A stretch of 64,000 nucleotides of DNA, taken from Streptomyces griseoluteus. GTDB lineage: Bacteria > Actinomycetota > Actinomycetes > Streptomycetales > Streptomycetaceae. Made by a program: the position numbers and the translations under genes. The stretch is from NCBI RefSeq assembly GCF_004784465.1, contig NZ_SRRU01000011.1:124001-188000 (forward strand), written 5' to 3'. How positions within the stretch are numbered: position 1 is the stretch's first letter; every line of letters begins with the position of its first letter. The notes under the pieces are model-generated. The model did not search any database. It had not been told where the DNA came from and saw only the letters and a program-made list of their open reading frames with translations. Shown here piece after piece: positions 25,304 through 33,182 of the stretch.

Positions 25304-27202
25304 GTGACGATTCTGGAGAGCATCCGGGGACCACGCGACCTGAAGGCGTTGTCGCAGAACGACTTGGGTGAACTGTCCGCCGAGGTACGCGAGTTCCTGG
25401 TGGAGGCGGTGTCGAGGACCGGGGGGCACCTCGGCCCCAATCTGGGCGTGGTGGAACTGACCATCGCCCTGCACCGGGTCTTCGAGTCGCCGGTCGACCG
25501 CATCGTGTGGGACACCGGGCACCAGAGCTATGTGCACAAGTTACTGACGGGCCGTCAGGACTTCTCCAAGCTGCGCGGCAAGGGGGGCCTGTCCGGCTAT
25601 CCCTCGCGCGAGGAGTCCGAGCACGACATCGTCGAGAACAGCCACGCCTCCACCTCCCTCGGCTGGGCCGACGGCCTCGCCAAGGCGCACCAGGTGCTCG
25701 GGGAGCGCGGGCACGTCGTGGCGGTCATCGGGGACGGCGCGCTGACCGGGGGCATGGCCTGGGAGGCGCTCAACAACATCGCGGCCGCCAAGGACCGCCC
25801 CCTGATCATCGTCGTCAACGACAACGAGCGCTCCTACGCGCCCACGATCGGCGGCCTCGCCAACCACCTCGCCACGCTGCGCACCACCGACGGCTACGAG
25901 CAGGTCCTCGCCTGGGGCAAGGAAGCGCTCCAGCGCACCCCGGTCGTCGGCGGGCTGCTGTACGAGGCCGCGCACGGCGCCAAGAAGGGCTTCAAGGACG
26001 CCTTCGCCCCGCAGGGAATGTTCGAGGACCTGGGGCTGAAGTACGTGGGCCCCATCGACGGCCACGACATCGGCGCCGTCGAGTCCGCGCTGCGCCGGGC
26101 CAAGCGGTTCCACGGGCCGGTGCTGGTGCACTGTCTCACCGAGAAGGGGCGCGGGTATCCGCCCGCCCTGGCCCACGAGGAGGACCACTTCCACACGGTG
26201 GGGGTGATGGACCCGCTGACCTGCGCTCCGCTCAGCCCCGTCGGCGGGCCTTCGTGGACCTCGGTGTTCGGCCAGGAGATGGTCCGGATCGGGGAGGAGC
26301 GCGAGGACGTCGTCGCCATCACGGCGGCCATGCTGCACCCGGTGGGCCTCGGTCCGTTCGCCGCGCGGTTCCCCGACCGGGTCTGGGACGTCGGGATCGC
26401 CGAGCAGCACGCGGCCGTCTCCGCGGCGGGCCTGGCCACCGGGGGAGTGCACCCGGTCGTCGCCGTCTACGCGACCTTCCTCAACCGCGCCTTCGACCAA
26501 CTGCTGATGGACGTGGCCCTGCACCGCTGCGGGGTGACCTTCGTGCTGGACCGCGCCGGGGTCACCGGCGTCGACGGCGCCTCGCACAACGGCATGTGGG
26601 ACATGTCCATCCTCCAGGTCGTCCCCGGCCTCAGGATCGCCGCCCCGCGTGACGTGGCCCAGCTCCGCGCCCAGTTGCGCGAGGCGGTCGCCGTGGACGA
26701 CGCGCCCACCCTGGTCCGCTTCCCCAAGGAGTCCGTCGGCCCCGAGATCCCGGCCCTCGATCACATCGGCGGCATGGACGTGCTCCACCGGGACGACGAG
26801 CCGGACGTACTCCTCGTCGCCGTCGGTGTGATGGCGCCGGTCTGCCTCCAGGTCGCCTCGCTGCTCGGGGCGCGGGGGACCAACTGCACGGTGGTGGACC
26901 CGCGTTGGGTCAAGCCCGTCGACCCCGCGCTGCCTCGACTCGCCGCCGGACACCGGCTGGTGGCCGTCGTCGAGGACAACAGCCGTGCGGCGGGCGTGGG
27001 TTCGGCCGTGGCGCTGGCCCTCGGGGACGCCGACGTGGACGTGCCCGTACGGCGGTTCGGCATCCCGGACCAGTTCCTCGCGCACGCCAAACGGAGCGAG
27101 GTGCTGGCCGACATCGGTCTCACGCCGGTGGAGATCGCCGGGCGGATCAGCGCGAGCCTCGCCGTCAAGGACGTCGGCGCACAGCACAACCAGGAGAGCT
27201 GA
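25304..27202 (+). CDS. dxs: 1-deoxy-D-xylulose-5-phosphate synthase
   Basis: 632 residues, GTG start. It is the TPP-dependent first enzyme of the MEP pathway (pyruvate + glyceraldehyde-3-phosphate). The TPP motif begins at GDGALTGGMAWEALNN and ends NDNERSYAP. The N-terminal DTGHQSYVHKLLTGR holds the catalytic histidine. The transketolase-type pyrimidine domain has VGIAEQHAAVSAAGLA. Together with ispG it brings MEP flux into the hopanoid operon. The last gene of the operon starts immediately after its stop (TGAATG). Confidence 0.97.
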   Translation: MTILESIRGPRDLKALSQNDLGELSAEVREFLVEAVSRTGGHLGPNLGVVELTIALHRVFESPVDRIVWDTGHQSYVHKLLTGRQDFSKLRGKGGLSGYPSREESEHDIVENSHASTSLGWADGLAKAHQVLGERGHVVAVIGDGALTGGMAWEALNNIAAAKDRPLIIVVNDNERSYAPTIGGLANHLATLRTTDGYEQVLAWGKEALQRTPVVGGLLYEAAHGAKKGFKDAFAPQGMFEDLGLKYVGPIDGHDIGAVESALRRAKRFHGPVLVHCLTEKGRGYPPALAHEEDHFHTVGVMDPLTCAPLSPVGGPSWTSVFGQEMVRIGEEREDVVAITAAMLHPVGLGPFAARFPDRVWDVGIAEQHAAVSAAGLATGGVHPVVAVYATFLNRAFDQLLMDVALHRCGVTFVLDRAGVTGVDGASHNGMWDMSILQVVPGLRIAAPRDVAQLRAQLREAVAVDDAPTLVRFPKESVGPEIPALDHIGGMDVLHRDDEPDVLLVAVGVMAPVCLQVASLLGARGTNCTVVDPRWVKPVDPALPRLAAGHRLVAVVEDNSRAAGVGSAVALALGDADVDVPVRRFGIPDQFLAHAKRSEVLADIGLTPVEIAGRISASLAVKDVGAQHNQES

Positions 27203-28588
27203 ATGAGCACGGAGTTCGACCTCGAAGCCCTCCTCGCCGCGCGCGGGGCGGAGCGCTACGACCTGCACACGCGCCATCTCAACCCCCAGCTCCCGCGCAT
27301 GCTGCACACCATCGGCTTCGACAAGGTCTACGAGCGTGCCGAAGGCGCCCACTTCTGGGACGCCGAGGGCAACGACTATCTCGACATGCTCGCCGGGTTC
27401 GGCGTGATGGGCCTCGGCCGCCACCACCCGGTGGTCCGCAAGGCCCTGCACGACGTGCTCGACCTGAACCTCGCCGACCTGACCCGCTTCGACTGCCAGC
27501 CGCTGCCCGGCCTGCTCGCCGAACGTCTGCTGGCCCACAGCCCGCACCTGGACCGGGTGTTCTTCGGCAACAGCGGCACCGAGGCCGTCGAGACCGCGCT
27601 GAAGTTCGCCCGCTTCGCCACCGGCCGCCCCCGCGTCCTCTACTGCGACCACGCCTTCCACGGCCTCACCACCGGCTCGCTGTCGGTCAACGGCGAGAAC
27701 GGCTTCCGCGACGGCTTCGCCCCGCTGCTCCCCGACACCCCCGTGCCCCTCGGCGACCTCGACGCCCTGGCGCGGGAGCTGAAGAAGGGCGATGTCGCCG
27801 CCCTCATCGTCGAGCCCGTCCAGGGCAAGGGGGTGCACGAGAGCCCGACCGGGTATCTCCGCGCCGCGCAGGAGCTGTTGCACCGGCACAAGGCGCTGCT
27901 CATCGCCGACGAGGTGCAGACCGGGCTCGGCCGCACCGGCGACTTCTACGCCTACCAGCACGAGGACGGCGTCGAGCCCGACCTGGTGTGCGTCGCCAAG
28001 GCGCTCTCCGGCGGCTATGTCCCGGTCAGCGCCACGCTCGGCAAGGACTGGATCTTCAAGAAGGTCTACTCGTCCATGGACCGGGTCCTGGTGCACTCCG
28101 CGAGCTTCGGCTCCAACGCCCAGGCCATGGCGGCGGGGCTCGCGGTGCTCTCCGTGATGGAGGACGAGCAGATCGTCACCCGGGCGCGGACCACGGGCGA
28201 GCTGCTGAAATCCCGGCTCGCCGCGCTCATCGGCAAGTACGAGCTGCTGGCCGACGTGCGCGGGCGGGGGCTGATGATCGGCATCGAGTTCGGCCGCCCC
28301 GACTCGCTGAAGCTGCGCGGCCGCTGGACCATGCTCCAGGCCGCCCGCAAGGGGCTGTTCGCGCAGATGGTCGTCGTCCCGCTGCTCCAGCGGCACCGGA
28401 TTCTCACCCAGGTCTCCGGCGACCACCTGGAGGTGATCAAGCTGATTCCGCCGCTGGTGATCGACGAGGCGGACGTGGAGCGGTTCGTGGACTCCTTCAC
28501 CGCGGTCATGGACGACGCGCACAGCGGGGGCGGCCTGATGTGGGACTTCGGGCGGACGCTGATCAAGCAGGCGGTCGCCGGCCGCTGA
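27203..28588 (+). CDS. hpnO: Class III aminotransferase, HpnO type (aminobacteriohopanetriol synthesis)
   Basis: 461 residues. The PLP lysine is K266 in VCVAKALSGGYVPVSA. The cofactor segment IADEVQTGLGRTG and the phosphate loop NSGTEAVETALKFAR are typical of ornithine/acetylornithine aminotransferase relatives. HpnO relatives convert the ribosylhopane-derived aldehyde to 35-aminobacteriohopane-32,33,34-triol. Position as the last hopanoid gene supports that role over a general aminotransferase. No terminator hairpin precedes the operator sites downstream, so some read-through into the regulator is possible. Confidence 0.88.
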   Translation: MSTEFDLEALLAARGAERYDLHTRHLNPQLPRMLHTIGFDKVYERAEGAHFWDAEGNDYLDMLAGFGVMGLGRHHPVVRKALHDVLDLNLADLTRFDCQPLPGLLAERLLAHSPHLDRVFFGNSGTEAVETALKFARFATGRPRVLYCDHAFHGLTTGSLSVNGENGFRDGFAPLLPDTPVPLGDLDALARELKKGDVAALIVEPVQGKGVHESPTGYLRAAQELLHRHKALLIADEVQTGLGRTGDFYAYQHEDGVEPDLVCVAKALSGGYVPVSATLGKDWIFKKVYSSMDRVLVHSASFGSNAQAMAAGLAVLSVMEDEQIVTRARTTGELLKSRLAALIGKYELLADVRGRGLMIGIEFGRPDSLKLRGRWTMLQAARKGLFAQMVVVPLLQRHRILTQVSGDHLEVIKLIPPLVIDEADVERFVDSFTAVMDDAHSGGGLMWDFGRTLIKQAVAGR

Positions 28589-28613
28589 GGCTCTTCGTCC
28601 GGGCTCTCCGGCT

Positions 28614-28650
28614 TTTTGCCTCCGAGGCAAAAGAATTGCCCCACAGGCAA
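28614..28650 (+). promoter_or_regulatory. Two tandem operator palindromes before the XRE-cupin gene
   Basis: Site 1 is the 19-bp near-perfect palindrome TTTTGCCTCCGAGGCAAAA (28614-28632, one central base). Site 2 is TTGCCCCACAGGCAA (28636-28650). Both fit TTGCC-N5-GGCAA, and their centres are 20 bp apart, about two helical turns. They end about 20 nt before the regulator's ATG, so they overlap the promoter region. A self-repressed regulator is the natural reading. Confidence 0.7.
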
Positions 28651-28670
28651 AAATGGGGCTCAATAGAGAT

Positions 28671-29294
28671 ATGAACGCCTCCGAAGCGGCCTCCCCGGCG
28701 GGCCAGGGCGACGACCTGCCCGCCGTGGCGCCGCAGCTGCGCGCCCTGCGCCGCCGGGCCGGCCTCACCCTGGAGGCCGCGGCCGGGGCCGCCGGGCTCT
28801 CCCCGGCGCATCTCTCCCGGCTGGAGACCGGACACCGCCAGCCCTCGCTGCCGATGCTCCTGGCCCTCGCCCGTATCTACGGTACGACGGTCTCCGACCT
28901 ACTGGGTGAGACGGCCGCCGACCGGGACGCCATCGTGCGCGCCGCCGACATGGAACCCACCAGCGCCGCCGGCTGGACCTACTTCCAGGCCGGCGCCCCC
29001 GGCCGCGGCATGCAGGCCCTGCGCGTCCGGGTCCCGTACCGCGCCGAGGGCGACATCGTGCGCGTCCACCCCGGCGAGGAGTGGCTGTACGTCCTCAGCG
29101 GCCGGCTGCGGCTGCGCCTCGGGGACAGCACGCACCTGCTCGCTCCCGGAGACAGCGCCCACTTCGACTCGCTGACCCCGCACCGCCTCAACGCCGCCGA
29201 CCACGACGGCGTCGAGCTGCTGTTCGTCCACACCCTGCTCCAGAGCCCCACGGCCACCCTGTGCCTGGGCCATCCGACCGGAGACCTGTCATGA
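28671..29294 (+). CDS. XRE-family regulator with cupin sensor domain
   Basis: 207 residues. An N-terminal helix-turn-helix (about 15-70: LRALRRRAGLTLEAAAGAAGLSPAHLSRLETGHRQPS) is followed by a C-terminal cupin barrel (about 115-190: RVHPGEEWLYVLSGRLRLRLGDSTHLLAPGDSAHFDS). The start at 28671 has no clear Shine-Dalgarno. An AATAGAGAT stretch just upstream could be a -10 region for a leaderless transcript. An ATG at 28653, in frame and abutting operator 2, is the alternative. XRE-cupin proteins sense small ligands. The paired palindromes upstream suggest autoregulation, and it is coupled (ATGA) to a tiny membrane protein. Confidence 0.9.
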   Translation: MNASEAASPAGQGDDLPAVAPQLRALRRRAGLTLEAAAGAAGLSPAHLSRLETGHRQPSLPMLLALARIYGTTVSDLLGETAADRDAIVRAADMEPTSAAGWTYFQAGAPGRGMQALRVRVPYRAEGDIVRVHPGEEWLYVLSGRLRLRLGDSTHLLAPGDSAHFDSLTPHRLNAADHDGVELLFVHTLLQSPTATLCLGHPTGDLS

Positions 29295-29413
29295 GTGACA
29301 TGGAAGACAAGCTGCCGCGCTCCCTGTGGGTCCGGCTCGTCGTGTACGTAGCCCTCGGCCATGTCCTGGCCGCCTTCCTCTTCCTGCTGTTCTCGCTGGG
29401 CGCCAAGGGCTGA
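29291..29413 (+). CDS. DUF6126-type single-span membrane microprotein (40 aa)
   Basis: 40 residues, ATGA overlap with the XRE-cupin stop. A charged N-terminus (MSDMEDKLPRSLWVR) leads into one hydrophobic helix (LVVYVALGHVLAAFLFLLFSLG). This matches the DUF6126 family of Streptomyces small proteins, which I recall as often sitting beside an XRE-cupin gene. The function is unknown; the coupling suggests a membrane partner of the regulator. Confidence 0.78.
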   Translation: MSDMEDKLPRSLWVRLVVYVALGHVLAAFLFLLFSLGAKG

Positions 29414-29416
29414 GAG

Positions 29417-30214
29417 TCAGTCCACCAGGCGCGCGCGCAGCCGCTCCCGCACGGAGTCCGAGAGCTTCAGCCCCCGCTCCAGGTACGCGTCCACGCCGCC
29501 CCAGGTGTCCTCGATGCTGTCGAAGGCCGCCGCCAGGTACTCCGCGCGGGCGTCGAAGAGGGGGCTGAGCAGCTCCATCACCTCGGGCGTGTACGCGCTG
29601 GCCTGGTCGCCGTTGCGTCGGACCTTGTAGCGGCGGTGCTTGGCGTTGGACTCCAGGTAGTCGGCGGTGATCGCGTCCCGCTCCACGCCCACCGCGAGCA
29701 GCGTCACCGCCACCGAGATGCCCGCGCGGTCCTTGCCGGCCGCGCAGTGCATCAGCGCGGGCACGCTGTCCTCGGCCAGCGCGTGCAGCACGTGGGAGTG
29801 CTCGGCGGTGCGCTCGGTGACGATCCTCCGGTACGAGTCGATCATGCGGCCCGCGGCCTTGCCGTCGGCCAGGATGTCCCGCAACTGGTCCAGATCGCCG
29901 TCGCGGACCATCCGCCAGAACTCGGCGCCGTCGGCCGGGTCGCTCAGCGGCAGGTTCACGTTCCGCACGCCCGGCAGCTCGACGTCGGGGCCTTCGAGGC
30001 GCTGGTCGGCCGAGTTGCGGAAGTCGAAGACCGTGTGCAGGCCGAGTGAGGAGAGGTAGGCCGCGTCCTCCTCGGTCGCGTGCGCGAGGTGCCCGCTGCG
30101 GAACAGCACCCCGTGCCGCACCCGGCGCCCGTCCACCGTCGGGAGGCCGCCCACGTCGCGGAAGTTGCGGACGGCGGACAGCTCGGGCTCGGTCGACGGG
30201 ACCTGCTGCGTCAC
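29417..30214 (-). CDS. Tyrosine/dual-specificity protein phosphatase (Y_phosphatase3)
   Basis: 265 residues from a GTG at 30214 with AAGGAG upstream; the longer frame to 30319 has no ribosome site. The P-loop is MHCAAGKDRAG with catalytic C157 and the Arg five residues on. The N-terminal ELSAVRNFRDVGGLPT and HGVLFRSGHL are typical of the atypical Tyr/lipid phosphatase family (MptpB-like). It has no signal peptide and is cytosolic. Substrates may be phosphotyrosine proteins or phosphoinositides. It converges on the DUF6126 gene with only 3 nt between stops. Confidence 0.92.
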   Translation of the reverse strand: MTQQVPSTEPELSAVRNFRDVGGLPTVDGRRVRHGVLFRSGHLAHATEEDAAYLSSLGLHTVFDFRNSADQRLEGPDVELPGVRNVNLPLSDPADGAEFWRMVRDGDLDQLRDILADGKAAGRMIDSYRRIVTERTAEHSHVLHALAEDSVPALMHCAAGKDRAGISVAVTLLAVGVERDAITADYLESNAKHRRYKVRRNGDQASAYTPEVMELLSPLFDARAEYLAAAFDSIEDTWGGVDAYLERGLKLSDSVRERLRARLVD

Positions 30215-30347
30215 GGGTGCTCCTTCAAGGCTCCGCCCCGCCGCGGCTCGTCGACGGGCGCACCGCCGACGATACGACATCGCGTTTCCCCCGCTCCGAC
30301 CCCGTGATCGCCCGTTCAACAGGGCGGCCGAAAGCGCTATTCCGCGA

Positions 30348-30376
30348 TTGGCAAATTCTTTAGGCGTGGCTTATCT
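30348..30376 (+). promoter_or_regulatory. Candidate promoter of the SGNH hydrolase gene
   Basis: TTGGCA (30348-30353), 17-nt spacer, TTATCT (30371-30376), in the A+T-richer middle of the 226-nt divergent gap between the phosphatase and the hydrolase. The -35 is good; the -10 is weak. Confidence 0.35.
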
Positions 30377-30440
30377 CACCGTCCGTCAACCCTTGCTTAC
30401 GGTCGCGTAGGTCACATCCGAAGGTGAATCATGGTCCGAC

Positions 30441-31259
30441 GTGGCAGACGATATGGAGAACGACAACAGGACAGTGATCGGGTCGTACGTGGCGGTGGGG
30501 GACAGCTTCACCGAAGGCGTCGGCGACCCCGGCCCCGACGGGGCGTTCGTCGGCTGGGCCGACCGGCTCGCGGTACTCCTCGCCGACCGGCGGCCCGAAG
30601 GCGACTTCAGGTACACCAACCTCGCCGTGCGGGGGAAGCTGCTCGACCAGATCGCGGCGGACCAGGTGCCCAGGGCGGCGGCGCTCGCCCCGGACCTCGT
30701 CTCCATCTGCGCCGGGGGCAACGACATCATCCGCCCCGGCACCGACCCGGACGAGACGGCCGAGCGCTTCGAGCGTGCCGTGGCCCAGCTCGCCGCGGGC
30801 GCCGGCACCGTGCTGGTGGCGACCGGCTTCGACACCCGCGGCGTCCCGCTGCTCAGGCATCTGCGCGGCAAGATCGCCACGTACAACGGTCATGTACGGG
30901 CCATCGCCGACCGGTACAACTGCCCCGTGCTCGACCTGTGGTCCCTGAAGTCCGTGCAGGACCGCCGGGCGTGGGACGGTGACCGGCTGCACCTCTCGCC
31001 CGAGGGCCACACTCGCGTCGCGCTGCGCGCGGGCCAGGCGCTGGGCCTGGAGATCCCGGCCGACCCCGAGCAGGAGTGGCCGGTGCTGCCGCCACGGGGC
31101 ACGCTGGAGATCCGGCGCGACGACGTGCACTGGGCCCGTACGCATCTGGTGCCGTGGATCGGGCGCCGGCTGCGCGGCGAGTCCTCCGGGGACCATGTGG
31201 TGGCGAAGGGCGCGCTGTCGCCGAGCGACATCAGGATGCGGATCGCTTCGGTGGCGTGA
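30441..31259 (+). CDS. SGNH/GDSL-family hydrolase
   Basis: 272 residues from the GTG at 30441 (an ATG at 30453 is an alternative). The four SGNH blocks are present: GDSFTEG with nucleophile S22, the NLAVRG glycine block, GGND with the Asn, and DRLHLSPEGH with the catalytic Asp-His. There is no signal peptide or membrane segment, so it is cytosolic. It is probably an esterase or lipase-like acyl hydrolase; the substrate is unknown. A strong hairpin follows. Confidence 0.92.
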   Translation: MADDMENDNRTVIGSYVAVGDSFTEGVGDPGPDGAFVGWADRLAVLLADRRPEGDFRYTNLAVRGKLLDQIAADQVPRAAALAPDLVSICAGGNDIIRPGTDPDETAERFERAVAQLAAGAGTVLVATGFDTRGVPLLRHLRGKIATYNGHVRAIADRYNCPVLDLWSLKSVQDRRAWDGDRLHLSPEGHTRVALRAGQALGLEIPADPEQEWPVLPPRGTLEIRRDDVHWARTHLVPWIGRRLRGESSGDHVVAKGALSPSDIRMRIASVA

Positions 31260-31272
31260 GATCTGCTGGTTG

Positions 31273-31301
31273 CCGCCGCCCCCGCGCCGTGGGGGCGGCG
31301 G
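31273..31301 (+). terminator. Hairpin terminator after the SGNH hydrolase
   Basis: An 11-bp perfect G+C stem (31273-31283 / 31291-31301) with a 7-nt loop, 13 nt after the stop; no U-tract. Confidence 0.65.
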
Positions 31302-31440
31302 GCCTGGAACGCTGTTCGGGAACAGTGAGGGCCGCGTGAGCGTTGGGACTTGTGGCCGGGCCGCCCGGCCCGCGGCGGCTTGGGGCCGTCGCAGCCGCCG
31401 TCGACCATGGAGCCCTTGAGCGACTCCACCTGGAGGTACC

Positions 31441-32628
31441 GTGTCCGGTCTGCGTTCCCTGAGCTCCGGGCTCCGCGCGCTACAGCCCGAAGCCTTCGGC
31501 GCGGAACCGAGCGGTGAGCGCCTGGCCCGCATCCAGCGCTCCCCGCACTTCAAGGACGGCGTCTTCCAGAACCCCGGCGGCACGGCCCGTACCCGGCCCT
31601 CCGGGTCCACGCTGGAGCTGGCCAAGGCGTTCTTCGACAAGGACACCCGTCCCGTCCGCGCACCGCAGGGCACGATCCCGGTGCACCCGACCGCGGTGGC
31701 CGACCTGACCAAGCCGCCGGTCAGCGGCCTGCGGGTGACATGGCTGGGCCACTCCAGCGCGCTGGTGGAGATCGACGGGTGCCGGGTGCTGTTCGACCCG
31801 GTCTGGGGTGAGCGCTGTTCGCCGTTCCCCTTCGCCGGGCCCAAGCGGCTGCACCCCGTCCCGCTCCCGCTGGCCGCGCTCGGCCCGGTCGACGTGGTGG
31901 TCATCTCCCACGACCACTACGACCACCTGGACCTGCCCACCATCAAGGCCCTGGCCGGCACCGACACCCTGTTCGCCGTCCCGCTGGGCGTGGGCGCGCA
32001 CCTCGAACACTGGGGGGTGTCCCCGGACCGGCTGCGCGAGCTGGACTGGCACGAATCGACCGAGGTCGGCGGGGTGACGCTGACCGCGACCCCGGCCCGC
32101 CACTTCTGCGGCCGCGGCCTGCGCAACACCCAGCACACCCTCTGGGCCTCCTGGGTCGTCGCGGGCGAGCGGCACCGCGTCTACCACAGCGGCGACACCG
32201 GCTACTTCGACGGCTTCAAGGACATCGGCGCGGCCCACGGCCCGTTCGACCTCACGATGATCCAGATCGGCGCTTACAGCCCCTACTGGCCCGACATCCA
32301 CATGACCCCCGAGGAAGGCGTCCGCGCCCACCTCGACCTCCAGTCCGGCACCCCCCGCGGCATCCTCCTCCCCATCCACTGGGGCACCTTCAACCTGGCG
32401 ATGCACGCCTGGGCGGAACCGGGGGAGTGGACGAAGGAGGCGGGCGAGGCCGTGGGCCAGGTCGTGGCCTCTCCCCGCCCCGGCGAGCCCTTCGAGCCGG
32501 GCGGGCGGGTGCCGTCCGACGCGTGGTGGCGGTCCGTGTCCGGGCCGATCGCGCACACCTGGGAGCAGCCGGAGCCGGTGACGGCCGCAGAGCGTCGCAG
32601 CGACGACCTCGACTACAGCGGCTCGTAG
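31441..32628 (+). CDS. MBL-fold metallo-hydrolase (UlaG / NAPE-PLD-like)
   Basis: 395 residues, GTG start with GGAGG 6 nt upstream. The metallo-beta-lactamase motif is VVVISHDHYDHLDLPT (H-x-H-x-D-H). Further metal ligands come from ATPARHFCGRG, YHSGDTGYFDG and LLPIHWGTFNLA. The H-x-[DH]-x-D-H form and the FDPVWGERCSPF and GPKRLHPVPLPL segments place it with the NAPE-phospholipase D/UlaG-like branch. It is cytosolic and acts on a phosphodiester, lactone or amide of unknown identity. It is monocistronic, with terminator hairpins on both sides. Confidence 0.9.
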   Translation: MSGLRSLSSGLRALQPEAFGAEPSGERLARIQRSPHFKDGVFQNPGGTARTRPSGSTLELAKAFFDKDTRPVRAPQGTIPVHPTAVADLTKPPVSGLRVTWLGHSSALVEIDGCRVLFDPVWGERCSPFPFAGPKRLHPVPLPLAALGPVDVVVISHDHYDHLDLPTIKALAGTDTLFAVPLGVGAHLEHWGVSPDRLRELDWHESTEVGGVTLTATPARHFCGRGLRNTQHTLWASWVVAGERHRVYHSGDTGYFDGFKDIGAAHGPFDLTMIQIGAYSPYWPDIHMTPEEGVRAHLDLQSGTPRGILLPIHWGTFNLAMHAWAEPGEWTKEAGEAVGQVVASPRPGEPFEPGGRVPSDAWWRSVSGPIAHTWEQPEPVTAAERRSDDLDYSGS

Positions 32629-32643
32629 CAGAGCCGTCCACGC

Positions 32644-32687
32644 GGGCCCCCTCCGACCGGTCGTCAGAAACCGTTCGGAGGGGGCCC
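32644..32687. terminator. 13-bp bidirectional terminator with T-run
   Basis: Perfect arms GGGCCCCCTCCGA (32644-32656) and TCGGAGGGGGCCC (32675-32687), an 18-nt loop, then TTT. It separates the convergent MBL hydrolase and SRPBCC genes. Confidence 0.85.
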
Positions 32688-32701
32688 TTTGGCGTGGCCC
32701 C

Positions 32702-33148
32702 TCAACTCAGCGGCACCGCCGACTCGATGGCCTTCGGCATGGTGTGGGTGATCTCGTCGCCGAGGCGTTCGAACTCGCCTCGGAGGAAGGGGTCGGCCAG
32801 GCGGGCCAGGCCGTGGAACCGGATGGTGGCGTCGTAGGTGATCTCGGTGCCGTCGGGGGTGGGGCGGAGGGTGATGTCGTCGGTGGAGGTGGCGGTCTTG
32901 TTGGTGCCGGTGAACGTGAGGCGGTCTTCGGAGCGGTGGTCGAGGCGGTACTCGAGTTCGGTGCTGCGGCCCCTGAATTCGGAGACGTTGTGCCAGGTGG
33001 CGCCCTCGGCGGGGGTGCCCGTGCCGTTCGTCCGGTCGCACTCCCGGGTGCCGGGGTCCCAGTCCACGGCGTTCGCGAAGTCGGCCAGGTAGGCGTTCAC
33101 GGCGGGCAGGGGGCGGGCGACGGTGAAGGACCGTCGGACGTGGACCAT
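32702..33148 (-). CDS. SRPBCC (polyketide cyclase/dehydrase-like) family protein
   Basis: 148 residues from the ATG at 33148 with GGAG upstream; the longer frame to 33325 is not supported. The helix-grip fold pattern is visible: an N-terminal strand (HVRRSFTVARPLPAVNAYLADFANAVDWDPGT), alternating strands (TWHNVSEFRG, LEYRLDHRS, LTFTGTNKT) and a long C-terminal helix (ADPFLRGEFERLGDEITHTMPKAI). Such proteins bind hydrophobic ligands. There is no catalytic signature and no clear pathway; the neighbours are unrelated. Confidence 0.88.
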   Translation of the reverse strand: MVHVRRSFTVARPLPAVNAYLADFANAVDWDPGTRECDRTNGTGTPAEGATWHNVSEFRGRSTELEYRLDHRSEDRLTFTGTNKTATSTDDITLRPTPDGTEITYDATIRFHGLARLADPFLRGEFERLGDEITHTMPKAIESAVPLS

Positions 33149-33182
33149 GGTCGATCTCCAGGGGTCGGGCAGCGGGTCGCCG

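Noticed and set aside
25541..28768. 1075-codon minus-strand open frame opposite dxs and the aminotransferase
   Set aside because: Same reason: an antisense artefact of GC-rich codon bias.
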